Positions 1-9,036 are shown, counted from the stretch's first letter. The stretch is DNA of 33,938 nt from Blautia sp. (GCA_022764275.1 JALERH010000117.1:1-33938), one strand, 5' to 3'. The notes: a model not told the origin generated them from the sequence alone. Made by a program: numbers and translations.

Positions 1-555
1 AAACAGCCGTCTGACGCTATGGAGAAAGGTATCATCCTTCTTCCGGAAGACCGTCAGAAACAGGGCCTGATCATGAGCTGGGGACTTGGAAGAAACGTAA
101 CCCTTCCGACCATCAGCAAATATGCAAAACACGGATTCAACGATGAAAAGAAGGAGCGGGAGCTTTCCAGAGACCTTCTTGAGGAAGTGGATACAAAAGC
201 CGTTGACATTTTCCAGCCGGCAAGCTCACTTTCCGGTGGTAACCAGCAGAAGGTAGTGGTTGCCAAGGCATTAAGCCAGGAAATGAAGATCGTTATCATG
301 GACGAGCCGACCAAGGGTGTTGACGTTGGCGCAAAGGCTGAGATTTATGCCATCATGGGAGAACTGGCAAAGAAAGGCTATGCCATCATCCTGATTTCTT
401 CTGAGATGCCGGAGATTCTTGGTATGTCCGACCGTATCATCGTTATGTGCAACGGCCGCAAGACCGGTGAGCTCAGCAGAGAAGAAGCAACACAGGAGAG
501 GATCCTGGAGCTTGCTATGGAAAAAGGTACATCAGGAAAGGGGGCCGCTAAATAA
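1..555 (+). CDS. Sugar ABC transporter ATPase (RbsA/RhaT type), C-terminal part
   Basis: The frame is open from base 1, so only the last ~184 residues, most of the second nucleotide-binding domain, are in the window. The visible part has the PEDRQ motif typical of this family, the ABC signature LSGGNQQK, the Walker B/D-loop run MDEPTKGVDVGAKAEIY and the switch-region ISSEMPEILGMSDR. The protein would energise import of a monosaccharide at the inner face of the membrane. Its stop overlaps the next start by one base (TAATG), so it is translationally coupled to the permease. The downstream binding protein resembles RhaS, so this may be the RhaT-like ATPase of a rhamnose importer. The family is certain; the substrate is an inference. 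Confidence 0.93.
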   Translation, partial: KQPSDAMEKGIILLPEDRQKQGLIMSWGLGRNVTLPTISKYAKHGFNDEKKERELSRDLLEEVDTKAVDIFQPASSLSGGNQQKVVVAKALSQEMKIVIMDEPTKGVDVGAKAEIYAIMGELAKKGYAIILISSEMPEILGMSDRIIVMCNGRKTGELSREEATQERILELAMEKGTSGKGAAK

Positions 556-1547
556 TGGAAAAGAAATCTTTCGTAAAAAAGATAACAGGTTCCCGTGAAG
601 CATTGCTCGCTATCATTCTGATTATTCTTTTTGCAGCAATCACGGTTGTCAGTCCATCCTTCCTGACTCCAAAGTCTCTGATGGATATGCTGAAAAACAA
701 CGCGGTAACCATGGTTATGGCACTTGGCATGCTTTGTGTCATGCTGATCGGTGGTATTGATATTTCTATCATGTCCACACTGGCACTGTCTGGTATGTCC
801 ATTGGTATGCTGCTGAAATATGAGCACATTTCCAATACATTCCTGGCGTTTGTGATTGCTATGGCAATTGGTACAGCCTGCGGATTCCTGGTTGGTATGG
901 TCATCTCCAGAGCAGATGTACCTCCGATCATCGCAACAATGGGCTTTATGTATGTATTCCGTGCCATGGGATATCTGGTATCCAATGGCGGTGAGTGGGC
1001 AGGCGCAGCAGCACTTGGCAGCTTCAAGAACTTTGCAACGACCAAGGTTCTGGGAATCAACGCCGTTATCTGGGTGATCATTGTCTGTTATGTGATTTTC
1101 TTCTTCTTTATGAAGTGGACAAGAACAGGCCGTAAGATTTACGCAGTAGGAAGCAACCCGAGCGCAGCAGAGGTTTCCGGTATCAATGTTAAAAATATTA
1201 AGTTAATGGTTTACATGATCATGGGCTTTTTGGCAGGTCTCGGCGGCGCCCTTCAGGTATCCATCTATGCATCTGCCATGCCGGATATGCAGCAGGGCGG
1301 TGAGATGGACGTCATCGCAGCCTGTGTAATCGGTGGTGTCAGCATGAGCGGCGGACGCGGTACTGTGATCGGTGCCCTGCTTGGTTCTCTTGTTCTTGCA
1401 ACGATCGCCAAAGCACTTCCTCTGGTAGGATTTGACGCTCTGTGGCAGAATACCATCAAGGGTATTATGATTCTGGTAGTTGTTGTAGTGAATGTAATCC
1501 TGCAGCGTGTTGCAGACAGAAATGCATTAAAAGGAAGGGAGATGTAA
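555..1547 (+). CDS. Sugar ABC transporter permease (RbsC/RhaP-RhaQ family)
   Basis: This 330-residue, very hydrophobic protein of the BPD_transp_2 (LivHM/RbsC) family has about ten predicted membrane spans. Family hallmarks are the early GGIDISIMS segment (compare GGIDLSVGS in RbsC), the cytoplasmic loop TGRKIYAVGSNPSAAEVSGI and the GGVSMSGGRGT segment near the C-terminus. It should form the membrane channel with the next permease (1550-2551) and be driven by the upstream ATPase. The ATG overlaps the ATPase stop by one base, which fixes the start. Two unlike permeases in one operon are usual for rhamnose and AI-2 type importers, whereas ribose importers normally have one. Confidence 0.93.
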   Translation: MEKKSFVKKITGSREALLAIILIILFAAITVVSPSFLTPKSLMDMLKNNAVTMVMALGMLCVMLIGGIDISIMSTLALSGMSIGMLLKYEHISNTFLAFVIAMAIGTACGFLVGMVISRADVPPIIATMGFMYVFRAMGYLVSNGGEWAGAAALGSFKNFATTKVLGINAVIWVIIVCYVIFFFFMKWTRTGRKIYAVGSNPSAAEVSGINVKNIKLMVYMIMGFLAGLGGALQVSIYASAMPDMQQGGEMDVIAACVIGGVSMSGGRGTVIGALLGSLVLATIAKALPLVGFDALWQNTIKGIMILVVVVVNVILQRVADRNALKGREM

Positions 1548-1549
1548 TC

Positions 1550-2551
1550 ATGGCCGGAAAATCTGGAAGAAGTATTAATAATGTACCGGAAAGTCCGATT
1601 AAACGGATGATATTCAGCTGGGAAGGCGTTCTGGTCATCCTTTTCATCCTGATCAATGTTTTCTGTGCATTTTATTCAGAATTTTACAATTTAAAGAATC
1701 TGCTCCGTCAGATGCCGGTTTACCTTGCTGAGGTATTCCTCATGCTTCCTATGGCATATATCCTGGTACTGGGCGAAATCGATATCTCCGTTGGTTCTAT
1801 CGTTTGTCTTTCCGCTACCATGAGCTGTATCGTCTGCAATACCGGTGCTCCGTTCATCGTTGTAGTTCTGACTGCTCTTTTGGTTGGTACTGCCTGCGGT
1901 GCGGTAAACGGATTTATCCTGACAAGATTTCAGGAGCTGCCTCCAATGATCGTGACACTGGCTACCCAGATCATCTTCCGCGGTATCGCGGAGATCGTAC
2001 TGGGAAGCGGCGGAAGTATTTCCGCTTCCAATACAGACGGTTTCCGTGCAATCGGAGGAAAAATAGGAAGCGTACCATACATTCTTTTCCTGGTACTCAT
2101 TCTTGGTGTGATCGCAGCCGTAATTTTAGGAAAAAGCACTTTTGGACGCCGGGTATACGCAATCGGTACCAACCGTACCACAGCATATTATTCCGGAATC
2201 CATGTACAGAAGATCCGTATGATCATTTACACAGTTATGGGAACTTTTGCCGGACTGTGTGCCCTGTTTTTGGTATCCTCTTCTTATGGAGCAAATACCA
2301 CAACTGGTAACGGATTTGAAATGGATGCCATTGCAATGGCAGTATTCGGAGGTATCTCCTCCACAGGTGGCAAAGGCAACCTGGCCGGCGGCATAATTTC
2401 CGCATTCATCATCGTATGTCTGCGTGTAGGTCTGGGACAGAAAAACGTACATGCACAGGTTATCCTGCTGATCCTCGGTCTCCTGCTGATCTGTGCGGTT
2501 GCACTTCCAAATATTATCGGTTCTATTAAGAAAGCAGCAGCAAAGAAATAA
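1550..2551 (+). CDS. Sugar ABC transporter permease, second subunit (RbsC/RhaP-RhaQ family)
   Basis: This is a 333-residue permease of the same family as its neighbour. It shows LGEIDISVGS early, FGRRVYAIGTNRTTAYYSGI in the coupling loop and FGGISSTGGKGN late. The reading frame is open further upstream (to 1442), but the ATG at 1550 is chosen. It follows a clear AAGGAAGGGAG ribosome binding site and lies two bases after the stop of the first permease. The protein begins MAGKSGRS and the first membrane span starts about residue 25. It probably heterodimerises with the 555-1547 product. A strong hairpin without a U-tract follows the gene (2565-2592) before the binding-protein gene. Confidence 0.93.
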   Translation: MAGKSGRSINNVPESPIKRMIFSWEGVLVILFILINVFCAFYSEFYNLKNLLRQMPVYLAEVFLMLPMAYILVLGEIDISVGSIVCLSATMSCIVCNTGAPFIVVVLTALLVGTACGAVNGFILTRFQELPPMIVTLATQIIFRGIAEIVLGSGGSISASNTDGFRAIGGKIGSVPYILFLVLILGVIAAVILGKSTFGRRVYAIGTNRTTAYYSGIHVQKIRMIIYTVMGTFAGLCALFLVSSSYGANTTTGNGFEMDAIAMAVFGGISSTGGKGNLAGGIISAFIIVCLRVGLGQKNVHAQVILLILGLLLICAVALPNIIGSIKKAAAKK

Positions 2552-2564
2552 TAATCACGTTGTT

Positions 2565-2592
2565 AACTGCTCTGCAGCGAAGCAGAGCAGTT
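2565..2592 (+). other. Intercistronic RNA hairpin between permease and binding-protein genes
   Basis: A perfect 11-bp stem (AACTGCTCTGC / GCAGAGCAGTT) with a six-base loop AGCGAA. It is followed by GCAAAATAAAA rather than a run of T, so it is not a standard terminator. Its position just 5' of the binding-protein gene suggests an mRNA processing or stabilising element that could let the binding protein be made in excess over the membrane subunits. The structure is seen; the role is inferred. Confidence 0.6.
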
Positions 2593-2631
2593 GCAAAATA
2601 AAAAACTATATTCCAAGGGAGGAAAAAACAC

Positions 2632-3654
2632 ATGAACAAAAAATTAGTAAGCACACTTCTTTGTGGAGCAATGGTACTCGCTAGCGCTACTCCGGCATTC
2701 GCTGGTGTTGCAGATGGCCAGAAGATCGCACTGGTTGGAAAATCCGCTGGTAACGCATTCTTCGAAATCGCAGCTTCTTCTTTCAAAGAAACTGTTGAGG
2801 CAGAAGGCGGCACAGTAGAGGTTGTTTATCCGGAAGCTGCTACAGCAGACGCTCAGATCAAGGTTCTTGACAACCTGATTTCCCAGGACTTTGATGCAAT
2901 CTGTATCTCCGCGAACGACGTAAACGCTCTTCAGGCTAAGCTGGAAGAAGCTATGGACGCTGGAATCAAAGTATCTTCCTTCGACTCCGCTCCGAACAAA
3001 GACAGCCGTCAGGTATTCGTAAACCAGGCTGGTACTGTTGCAGTTGCTCAGGCACTTATGGATGCAGTACTTGATATCGCTGGCGGCGAAGGCCAGTGGG
3101 CAATCCTTTCCGCTACATCTCAGGCAGCTAACCAGAATGCATGGATCGACGCTATGAAGAAGATCATGGAAGAAGATGAGAAATACAGCAAACTTGAGCT
3201 TGTTGAAGTTGCATACGGCGATGACGAGCCACAGAAATCCACAGACCAGACCGCAGCTCTTCTTGAGAAATATCCGGATCTGAAAGTTATCTGCGCTCCT
3301 ACTACTGTTGGTATCGCAGCAGCTGCTAAATACCTTCAGGACAACGAGTCCGCCTGCAAACTGACCGGTCTTGGACTTCCGTCTGAGATGCTTGAGTACA
3401 CAGGTGCTGATGATGAGCACTCCTGCCCATACTTCTATCTGTGGGATATGCAGGGCCTTGGTAAACTGAGCGCATATGCAACAAGCGCACTGATCAGCGA
3501 CGAAATCACAGGTGCTCTGGATGAGACCTTCACCGCTGGTGATCTTGGCGAGTATACCATCACAGAAGCTGATGACGGCGGTACAGAAATCGTTCTTGGT
3601 CTGCCTCTGCAGTTCAACAGCGACAACATCGAAGAAATGGCAAAACTGTACTAA
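2632..3654 (+). CDS. Periplasmic-type sugar-binding protein, rhamnose RhaS-like (Peripla_BP_4)
   Basis: A 340-residue extracytoplasmic solute-binding protein that captures a monosaccharide for the ABC importer encoded upstream. The N-terminal ~25 residues form a signal peptide ending in an AxA-type site (ATPAFA). The Cys at residue 11 lies in LLC and does not make a lipobox, so lipoprotein anchoring is not evident. The mature part carries LVGKSAGNAFFE, ICISANDVNAL, SFDSAPNKDSRQVFVNQAG, ILSATSQAANQNAWID and PTTVGIAAAAKYL. These segments resemble the rhamnose-binding protein RhaS family more than ribose RbsB. A GGGAGG site precedes the ATG. No rhamnose catabolic gene is visible here, so the sugar remains an inference; AI-2-like ligands are the main alternative. 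Confidence 0.85.
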   Translation: MNKKLVSTLLCGAMVLASATPAFAGVADGQKIALVGKSAGNAFFEIAASSFKETVEAEGGTVEVVYPEAATADAQIKVLDNLISQDFDAICISANDVNALQAKLEEAMDAGIKVSSFDSAPNKDSRQVFVNQAGTVAVAQALMDAVLDIAGGEGQWAILSATSQAANQNAWIDAMKKIMEEDEKYSKLELVEVAYGDDEPQKSTDQTAALLEKYPDLKVICAPTTVGIAAAAKYLQDNESACKLTGLGLPSEMLEYTGADDEHSCPYFYLWDMQGLGKLSAYATSALISDEITGALDETFTAGDLGEYTITEADDGGTEIVLGLPLQFNSDNIEEMAKLY

Positions 3655-3664
3655 AAAATGCAGG

Positions 3665-3686
3665 GAAAAGGTAGTAATGCCTTTTC
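3665..3686 (+). other. Short hairpin after binding-protein gene
   Basis: A 7-bp stem GAAAAGG / CCTTTTC with an eight-base loop, ten bases after the stop codon. No T-run follows directly. It may protect the 3' end of the message or be a weak terminator ahead of the stronger hairpin at 3712. Confidence 0.35.
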
Positions 3687-3711
3687 AAATATGATAAAAT
3701 CCTTTTAAGAG

Positions 3712-3738
3712 GGACGGGGCTTTTTATAAGTCCCGTCC
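3712..3738 (+). terminator. Probable transcription terminator of the sugar ABC operon
   Basis: Stem GGACGGG / CCCGTCC, extended by a G-T pair, with an AT-rich loop containing TTTTTATAA. The sequence after the stem (TGAAATATTTTA) is only partly T-rich, so termination may be incomplete and some transcription could reach the AraC gene. Confidence 0.55.
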
Positions 3739-3800
3739 TGAAATATTTTATGCGGATATTTGCGGGCATGTCTGGGAAAAGCATCGGAGGTTGAGAAAAC

Positions 3801-4784
3801 GTGCAGAGAGAGCTTTTAGAGCAGCTTAGAAAAATTACAGAGGAAGAACAACGGATTCTGGATGGCGAAGTTCAGGTGGATAAGGATCTGTATACCTCCG
3901 GAAGAGATTTCACCGTAGACAGCAGTAAAATGCTGGAAGAGGGAAAGTTGATCGCAGTACGGACACATACCCGCTTTGTTTATTTTCCGTCACACCGCCA
4001 CAATTATGTGGAAGTGCTCTATGTATGTGAAGGTTCTCTCACCAATATAATTGATGGAAAACAGGTCGTTGTCCGCAAAGGGGAACTGCTTTTCCTGAAT
4101 CAGTTCACCCGTCATGAAATCCTTCCGGCAGGTGAAAATGACATTGCCATTAATTTTATGATTCTCCCCGAATTTTTTGATGTGGCATATTCTATGGCAG
4201 GAAATAACAATGTTCTGGCCAATTTTCTTGTAAATGTGCTGAGGCGTGATGAAGAGAGGGGAGAATATCTCTACTTCAAGGTTTCAGAAGTTCTCCAGAT
4301 TCAGAATCTTCTTGAAAATATGATTTATTCTCTGGTTACCGGGAACGGGGAGGACAACCGCATCAATCAGACCACCATGGGGCTGATTTTTCTGTATCTT
4401 CTGGATTCCGTGCAGTATGTGGAGATGCGTGTGCCGAACCAGTATGAAAATATGATCTCCATGAGTACGCTTAATTATATTGAACAACAGTACCGAACCG
4501 CTACACTTACGGAGCTATGCGAAAATCTTCACCTCCCCATGCATGTTTTAAGCAAGATGATCAAAAAGACCACAGGATTTAATTTTAAGGAGCTTCTCCA
4601 GAGAAAACGTCTGAATAAAGCTGTGGAGCTGATGTGCGAGACGGATTTGTCCATCAGCGATATCATTGCTGCTGTGGGATACGAGAATAACAGCTATTTT
4701 CACCGCGTCTTCAAAGAACGTTTTCATACAACCCCCAGAGCTTTCCGTATGAACAACGAAAAAAATGAAATCATTCATCTGTAA
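3801..4784 (+). CDS. AraC-family transcriptional regulator with N-terminal cupin domain
   Basis: A 327-residue regulator starting at GTG, placed by the GGAGG at 3786-3790, ten bases upstream. Residues ~50-125 form an AraC-binding cupin domain (SHRHNYVEVLYVCEG, VVVRKGELLFLNQFTRHEI). The C-terminal ~100 residues carry two helix-turn-helix motifs, with LSISDIIAAVGYENNSYFHRVFK as the second and the usual TTPRAFR end. It probably senses a sugar or nucleoside-type ligand through the cupin and activates or represses a nearby transporter. It sits between two ABC import operons. The promoter of the downstream BMP operon is 72 bases after its stop, so either system could be its target. Confidence 0.93.
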   Translation: MQRELLEQLRKITEEEQRILDGEVQVDKDLYTSGRDFTVDSSKMLEEGKLIAVRTHTRFVYFPSHRHNYVEVLYVCEGSLTNIIDGKQVVVRKGELLFLNQFTRHEILPAGENDIAINFMILPEFFDVAYSMAGNNNVLANFLVNVLRRDEERGEYLYFKVSEVLQIQNLLENMIYSLVTGNGEDNRINQTTMGLIFLYLLDSVQYVEMRVPNQYENMISMSTLNYIEQQYRTATLTELCENLHLPMHVLSKMIKKTTGFNFKELLQRKRLNKAVELMCETDLSISDIIAAVGYENNSYFHRVFKERFHTTPRAFRMNNEKNEIIHL

Positions 4785-4855
4785 AAGCTGTCTATGTATG
4801 ATTTTCTGAAAGATAAACCATGGTCAAAATTTCTGTATGGATTTTTCAAAAACAG

Positions 4856-4884
4856 TTGACTTTTATTCAGAAAAAAAATACAAT
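4856..4884 (+). promoter_or_regulatory. Sigma-A type promoter of the BMP-family importer operon
   Basis: TTGACT, 17-base A-rich spacer, TACAAT. The match to the vegetative consensus and spacing is good and no other candidate lies closer to the gene at 4928. A 10-bp AT palindrome (ATATTAATAT, 4892-4901) lies just downstream, near the expected transcription start. Confidence 0.7.
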
Positions 4885-4927
4885 GAGCTTGATATTAATA
4901 TTCACAAAATAATAAGGAGGAAGTACT

Positions 4928-6229
4928 ATGAAAAAAAGCATGAAAAAAGTTGTCAGCCTTCTTCTTGCAGCAGTGATGATTATCTCCATGGTAGCATTCA
5001 CTTCTGTTGTTTATGCCGCTGACGACAGTGTGGAAGTTGACCCTGACTTCAAAATGGGCGTCATCCTTGTAGGTGATGAGACCGAGGGTTATTCCAAGGC
5101 TCACATGGACGGAATCAAAGAGGCAGCCGCAGAGATTGGTCTTGATGACAGCCAGATTATCTGGAAGTACAAAATTCCGGAAGATTCCAGCTGCTATGAT
5201 TCTGCAGTAGACCTTATCGGACAGGGATGTTCTCTGGTAATCTCCAACAGCTACGGACATCAGACATACATGGTTCAGGCTGCTATGGAATATCCGGATG
5301 TAACCTTCGTTTCCATGACTGGTGACTTTGCAGCGATCAGCGGATGCGATAATTTCAAGAACGCATTCACAAATATTTATGAATCCCGTTATGTATCCGG
5401 TGTTGTTGCCGGCCTTAAATTAAAAGAGCTTATGGAGAGCGGTACTCTGACAGCAGAGACCCAGCCGGACAGCTTTGATGCAGACGGCAATGTAAAAATC
5501 GGTTATGTAGGCGCATTCAGCTATGCAGAGGTTGTTTCCGGTTATACCGCATTCTATCTTGGCGTTAAGAGCGTTGTTCCGGAAGTTGTTATGGAAGTTA
5601 AATATACCAACTCCTGGTTTGATATTGACAAAGAGGCAGCAGCAGCAGAGGCTCTTATCGCAAATGGTGCTGTAATCGTTGGTCAGCATGCTGACTCCAC
5701 AGGCGCACCGGCCGCTACCCAGAAGCTTCTGGATTCCGGTAAGATCTGCTACTCTGTAGGATACAACATCGACATGCTTGAGACTGCTCCGACTGCAGCC
5801 CTTACATCTGCAACCAACAACTGGGCAGTATATTATAAACATGCAATCGAGACTGTCATGGGCGGCGGAGAGCTGGAAGCTGACTGGTCTGAAGGTTACG
5901 ATGTGGATGCTGTAGGTATCACCGCTCTTGGCGAGTCCTGTGCAGAAGGCACTGCTGAATATGTAGCTGATATTGAGAGCAAGTTAAAAGACGGTTCTCT
6001 TCAGGTATTTGATACCTCTACATTTACAGTAGGCGGCGAGGAAGTAACCACAGCACCTTGCGACCTTTCCTTCCTTGACTTCACTACAGACCCTGCAACT
6101 GTTGTATACCAGGGTGAAACCGTAGAAGCTATTCAGGATGGACATTTCTCAGAGTCTACCTTCAGAAGTGCTCCATATTTCACACTGCGTATCGATGGCA
6201 TCACAGAGGATGCAGAAGCTGTCGAGTAA
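4928..6229 (+). CDS. BMP-family (PnrA/Med-like) substrate-binding protein
   Basis: A 433-residue extracytoplasmic binding protein of the basic membrane protein family, whose characterised members bind purine nucleosides. A signal peptide spans residues 1-31 and ends VVYA. There is no Cys at all in that stretch, so it cannot be a classical lipoprotein. The mature part has MGVILVGDETEGYSKAHMDGI, SYGHQTYMVQAA, GVVAGLKLKELM, IGYVGAFSYAEVVSGYTAFYLGVKS and VGQHADSTGAPAATQKLLDSG, all typical of the fold. It is longer than PnrA (~330-350), mainly because of an extended C-terminal region. AAGGAGG precedes the ATG. It feeds the ATPase/permease genes downstream; nucleoside as substrate is the family default and not shown here. 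Confidence 0.9.
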   Translation: MKKSMKKVVSLLLAAVMIISMVAFTSVVYAADDSVEVDPDFKMGVILVGDETEGYSKAHMDGIKEAAAEIGLDDSQIIWKYKIPEDSSCYDSAVDLIGQGCSLVISNSYGHQTYMVQAAMEYPDVTFVSMTGDFAAISGCDNFKNAFTNIYESRYVSGVVAGLKLKELMESGTLTAETQPDSFDADGNVKIGYVGAFSYAEVVSGYTAFYLGVKSVVPEVVMEVKYTNSWFDIDKEAAAAEALIANGAVIVGQHADSTGAPAATQKLLDSGKICYSVGYNIDMLETAPTAALTSATNNWAVYYKHAIETVMGGGELEADWSEGYDVDAVGITALGESCAEGTAEYVADIESKLKDGSLQVFDTSTFTVGGEEVTTAPCDLSFLDFTTDPATVVYQGETVEAIQDGHFSESTFRSAPYFTLRIDGITEDAEAVE

Positions 6230-6255
6230 TTTAAATTCTATATTTTGAATTTGCC

Positions 6256-6288
6256 AAAGGGGAGCTTAAAAAAAGCTTCCCTTTTCTA
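6256..6288 (+). terminator. Attenuating terminator between binding-protein and ATPase genes
   Basis: A 12-bp stem (AAAGGGGAGCTT / AAGCTTCCCTTT, one G-U pair) with a five-A loop, running into TTCTAAT. It looks like a leaky intrinsic terminator. Because the ATPase and permease genes follow with no clear new promoter, partial read-through would set a high binding-protein to transporter ratio. Confidence 0.65.
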
Positions 6289-6395
6289 ATGAAAAAATAT
6301 ATAATAAGAAAAAGTACTGTTTGGCAGACAGGAAGCGCTGTCAGGGAAAGGGCCAGACAGATACATACAAAACAAGGGAAGGGAGGCACAACGTT

Positions 6396-7940
6396 TTGGA
6401 GTATGCAATCGAATTAAAAAATGTGACGAAGACATTCGGAAAAGTTGTTGCCAACAAAGATGTGAATTTAAATGTGAGAAAAGGAGAAATCCTTTCTCTT
6501 CTGGGCGAAAACGGAAGCGGTAAAACCACCCTGATGAATATGATTTCTGGCATCTATTTCCCTGATGCAGGAGAAATACTTGTAAATGGGAAAAGAGTAG
6601 AGATTCGTTCTCCAAAAGACGCCTATGATCTCAGAATCGGCATGATCCACCAGCATTTCAAACTGATTGATGTTTTTACCGCTGTGGAAAACATTGCTCT
6701 CGGTCTTGATAAAAAAGAAAAGTTTGACCTGAAAGAGGTTCAGAAAAAAGCACAGGCAATCTGCGACCGATATCATTTTAACCTGAACCTGAATCAGAAG
6801 GTTTACGAGATGAGTGTTTCTCAGAAGCAGACTCTGGAAATCGTTAAGGTATTGTACAGGGGTGCTGACATTCTGATTCTGGACGAGCCTACGGCAGTAC
6901 TGACACCACAGGAGACGGAGCGTCTTTTCGAAGTGATCCGAAATATGAAAGCGGATAATAAATCGGTGATCATCATCACACACAAACTTCATGAGGTGCT
7001 GGAAATCTCTGACCGCGTGGCGATTCTGAGAAAAGGAGAATATATCGGTACGGTAGATACGGCAAAGGCAACGGAGAGTTCCCTTACTGAGATGATGGTC
7101 GGTAAGAAGGTGGGGCTGAACATTATGCGCACCCAGCCGGTGAATCCTGTGAAACGTCTTTCCGTCTCACACCTTACGGTGTATAACCGGGAAAATGTAA
7201 AGGTTCTGGATGATGTGAGCTTTGATGCTTATGGCGGAGAGATACTGGGTATTGCCGGTATTTCCGGAAATGGACAGAAGGAGCTTCTGGAGTCTATTGC
7301 CGGGCTTCAGGTGACAGCGCAGGGCAGCAGCATCGAATTTTTTGAAAAAGGAAAGGAAAATGCTCCTCTCCAGCTTGTAGGCAAGACTCCGAAGAAAATC
7401 CGGGATGCCGGCGTTCATCTGGCATTCGTGCCGGAAGACCGTCTTGGTATGGGGTTGGTAGGCTCTATGGGCATGACCGGAAATATGCTTCTGAAGAGTT
7501 ATGGAAAAGGACATTCGTTCCTGACAGATATGAAAGCGCCGAAGAAAATGGCGGAAAAGGTGAAGGAAGAGCTGGAGGTCGTAACTCCAAGCATCAACAC
7601 TCCTGTTTCCCGTCTTTCCGGTGGTAATGTCCAGAAGGTACTGGTAGGACGTGAGATTGCAGAGGAGCCTACCGTACTGATGACTGCCTATGCAGTACGA
7701 GGCCTTGATATCAATACCTCCTACACCATCTATAACCTTCTGGATGAAGAAAAACGAAATGGTGTGGCCGTGGTATATGTGGGCGAGGATCTGGATGTGC
7801 TCATTGACCTGTGCGACAGGATACTGGTATTGTGCGACGGAAAGGCAAATGGAATCGTTGACGGCCGTACGACTACGAAAGAAGAAGTTGGACTTCTCAT
7901 GACAAATCTTAAGAAGGGCGGTGCCGCAGATGAGCAGTGA
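6396..7940 (+). CDS. ABC transporter ATPase, YufO/NupO-like (BMP-type nucleoside/sugar importer)
   Basis: A 514-residue tandem ATPase. The start is taken as TTG at 6396, nine bases after GGGAGG (6381-6386). That gives MEYAIELKNVTKTFG, which fits the family, whereas a longer upstream reading adds residues unlike it. The first domain has Walker A GENGSGKTT and Walker B ILILDEPTAVL. Its signature reads MSVSQKQTLEI, a drift from the usual LSVGMQQRVEI. The second domain has the family's degenerate P-loop (GISGNGQKELLE), an intact LSGGNVQK and a changed Walker B region (LMTAYAVRGLD instead of AAQPTRGLD). Thus only one composite ATP site looks complete. It pairs with the two permeases downstream and overlaps the first by 11 bases. 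Confidence 0.92.
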   Translation: MEYAIELKNVTKTFGKVVANKDVNLNVRKGEILSLLGENGSGKTTLMNMISGIYFPDAGEILVNGKRVEIRSPKDAYDLRIGMIHQHFKLIDVFTAVENIALGLDKKEKFDLKEVQKKAQAICDRYHFNLNLNQKVYEMSVSQKQTLEIVKVLYRGADILILDEPTAVLTPQETERLFEVIRNMKADNKSVIIITHKLHEVLEISDRVAILRKGEYIGTVDTAKATESSLTEMMVGKKVGLNIMRTQPVNPVKRLSVSHLTVYNRENVKVLDDVSFDAYGGEILGIAGISGNGQKELLESIAGLQVTAQGSSIEFFEKGKENAPLQLVGKTPKKIRDAGVHLAFVPEDRLGMGLVGSMGMTGNMLLKSYGKGHSFLTDMKAPKKMAEKVKEELEVVTPSINTPVSRLSGGNVQKVLVGREIAEEPTVLMTAYAVRGLDINTSYTIYNLLDEEKRNGVAVVYVGEDLDVLIDLCDRILVLCDGKANGIVDGRTTTKEEVGLLMTNLKKGGAADEQ

Positions 7941-9036
7941 GAAAACAAAAGTGAAGGAGCCGTTTGTGCGAATCGTAAAGCGCGACGGAGCCACCATGAA
8001 AAATAAAATTCTGATTCGTGCCGCTGCGATCCTTCTGGCTCTGGTAGTGGATGCAGTCTTTATTTTCTCTGTTACAGGCCTCAATCCTCTGGCCGTATAT
8101 GGAGTTATGTTTAATGGAACCTTTATGACACCCATTCGTTTTTCCTGGGCAATGCGTGATCTGGTAACGCTTCTGTGTATCGGTATTGCGCTGGCTCCGG
8201 CGTTTAAAATGCGTTTCTGGAATATTGGAGCAGAGGGCCAGGTCCTCATGGGAGGACTTGCCACAGCGCTTGTGATGGTAAAATGCGGGCAGTCCCTGCC
8301 GACGCCGCTTCTGTTTCTGGTCATGTTCCTTACCAGCATTATCGCAGGCGGTGTGTGGGGATTCATTCCGGCAGTTTTTAAGGCATACTGGAATACGAAT
8401 GAGACTCTTTTTACCCTGATGATGAACTACGTGGCTACCAGTATTGTGGCATGTATGACCAATATCATGCGTGGAAAGGCTTCCAGTCTTGGAAAGCTGA
8501 ATATGTCCAACCAGGCAGGATGGTTTCCTCAGTTCCTGGGACAGAGATATAACATTAACATCCTTGTGGTACTGATCCTGATGTTTGTGATGTATTTCTA
8601 TCTGAAATATTCCAAACAGGGCTATGAGATTTCTGTAGTGGGAGAATCCGAGAATACTGCACGCTATGCAGGAATCAACGTAAGACGTGTTACCATCCGT
8701 ACCATGATCATTTCCGGCGCAATCTGCGGCCTTGCAGGCTTTCTGATCGTAGCCGGAAGAGACCAGACCATTTCCACAGCCTCCGCAGGAGGACAGGGCT
8801 TTACGGCTATCATAGTGGCATGGCTGGCAAAATTTAATACCTTCTATATGGCTTTGATTTCATTCCTTCTGGTATTTTTATCACGAGGTGCATCGGAGAT
8901 TGCGTCTGCGTACAGCCTGAACGACTATGCAGCAAGTATTATCGAAGGTATCATCCTGTTCTTTATTCTGGGCAGCGAGTTCTTTATCAACTACAGAATG
9001 ATATTCCGTGGTTCGAAGCATAAGGGGGTGCAGTAA
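7930..9036 (+). CDS. ABC transporter permease, YufP/NupP-like
   Basis: A 368-residue permease of the BPD_transp_2 family, with a charged N-terminal tail of about 25 residues followed by multiple membrane spans. Key segments are MRFWNIGAEGQVLMGGL, NETLFTLMMNYVA and GYEISVVGESENTARYAGI (the ATPase-contacting loop), all characteristic of the nucleoside importer permease that partners BmpA/YufO. ATG at 7930 is preferred over GTG at 7921 because AAGGGCGG then stands at a proper distance. Either start overlaps the end of the ATPase gene, indicating coupled translation. Confidence 0.9.
   Translation: MSSEKTKVKEPFVRIVKRDGATMKNKILIRAAAILLALVVDAVFIFSVTGLNPLAVYGVMFNGTFMTPIRFSWAMRDLVTLLCIGIALAPAFKMRFWNIGAEGQVLMGGLATALVMVKCGQSLPTPLLFLVMFLTSIIAGGVWGFIPAVFKAYWNTNETLFTLMMNYVATSIVACMTNIMRGKASSLGKLNMSNQAGWFPQFLGQRYNINILVVLILMFVMYFYLKYSKQGYEISVVGESENTARYAGINVRRVTIRTMIISGAICGLAGFLIVAGRDQTISTASAGGQGFTAIIVAWLAKFNTFYMALISFLLVFLSRGASEIASAYSLNDYAASIIEGIILFFILGSEFFINYRMIFRGSKHKGVQ

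Noticed and set aside
4785-4927. Purine or other riboswitch ahead of the BMP-family importer
   Set aside because: The region is short, AT-rich and holds only a promoter and a small palindrome; no conserved riboswitch core was seen.
7167-8366. Long minus-strand open frame (399 codons)
   Set aside because: It lies opposite well-supported ATPase and permease genes, lacks a ribosome binding site and has no family resemblance; a shadow frame.
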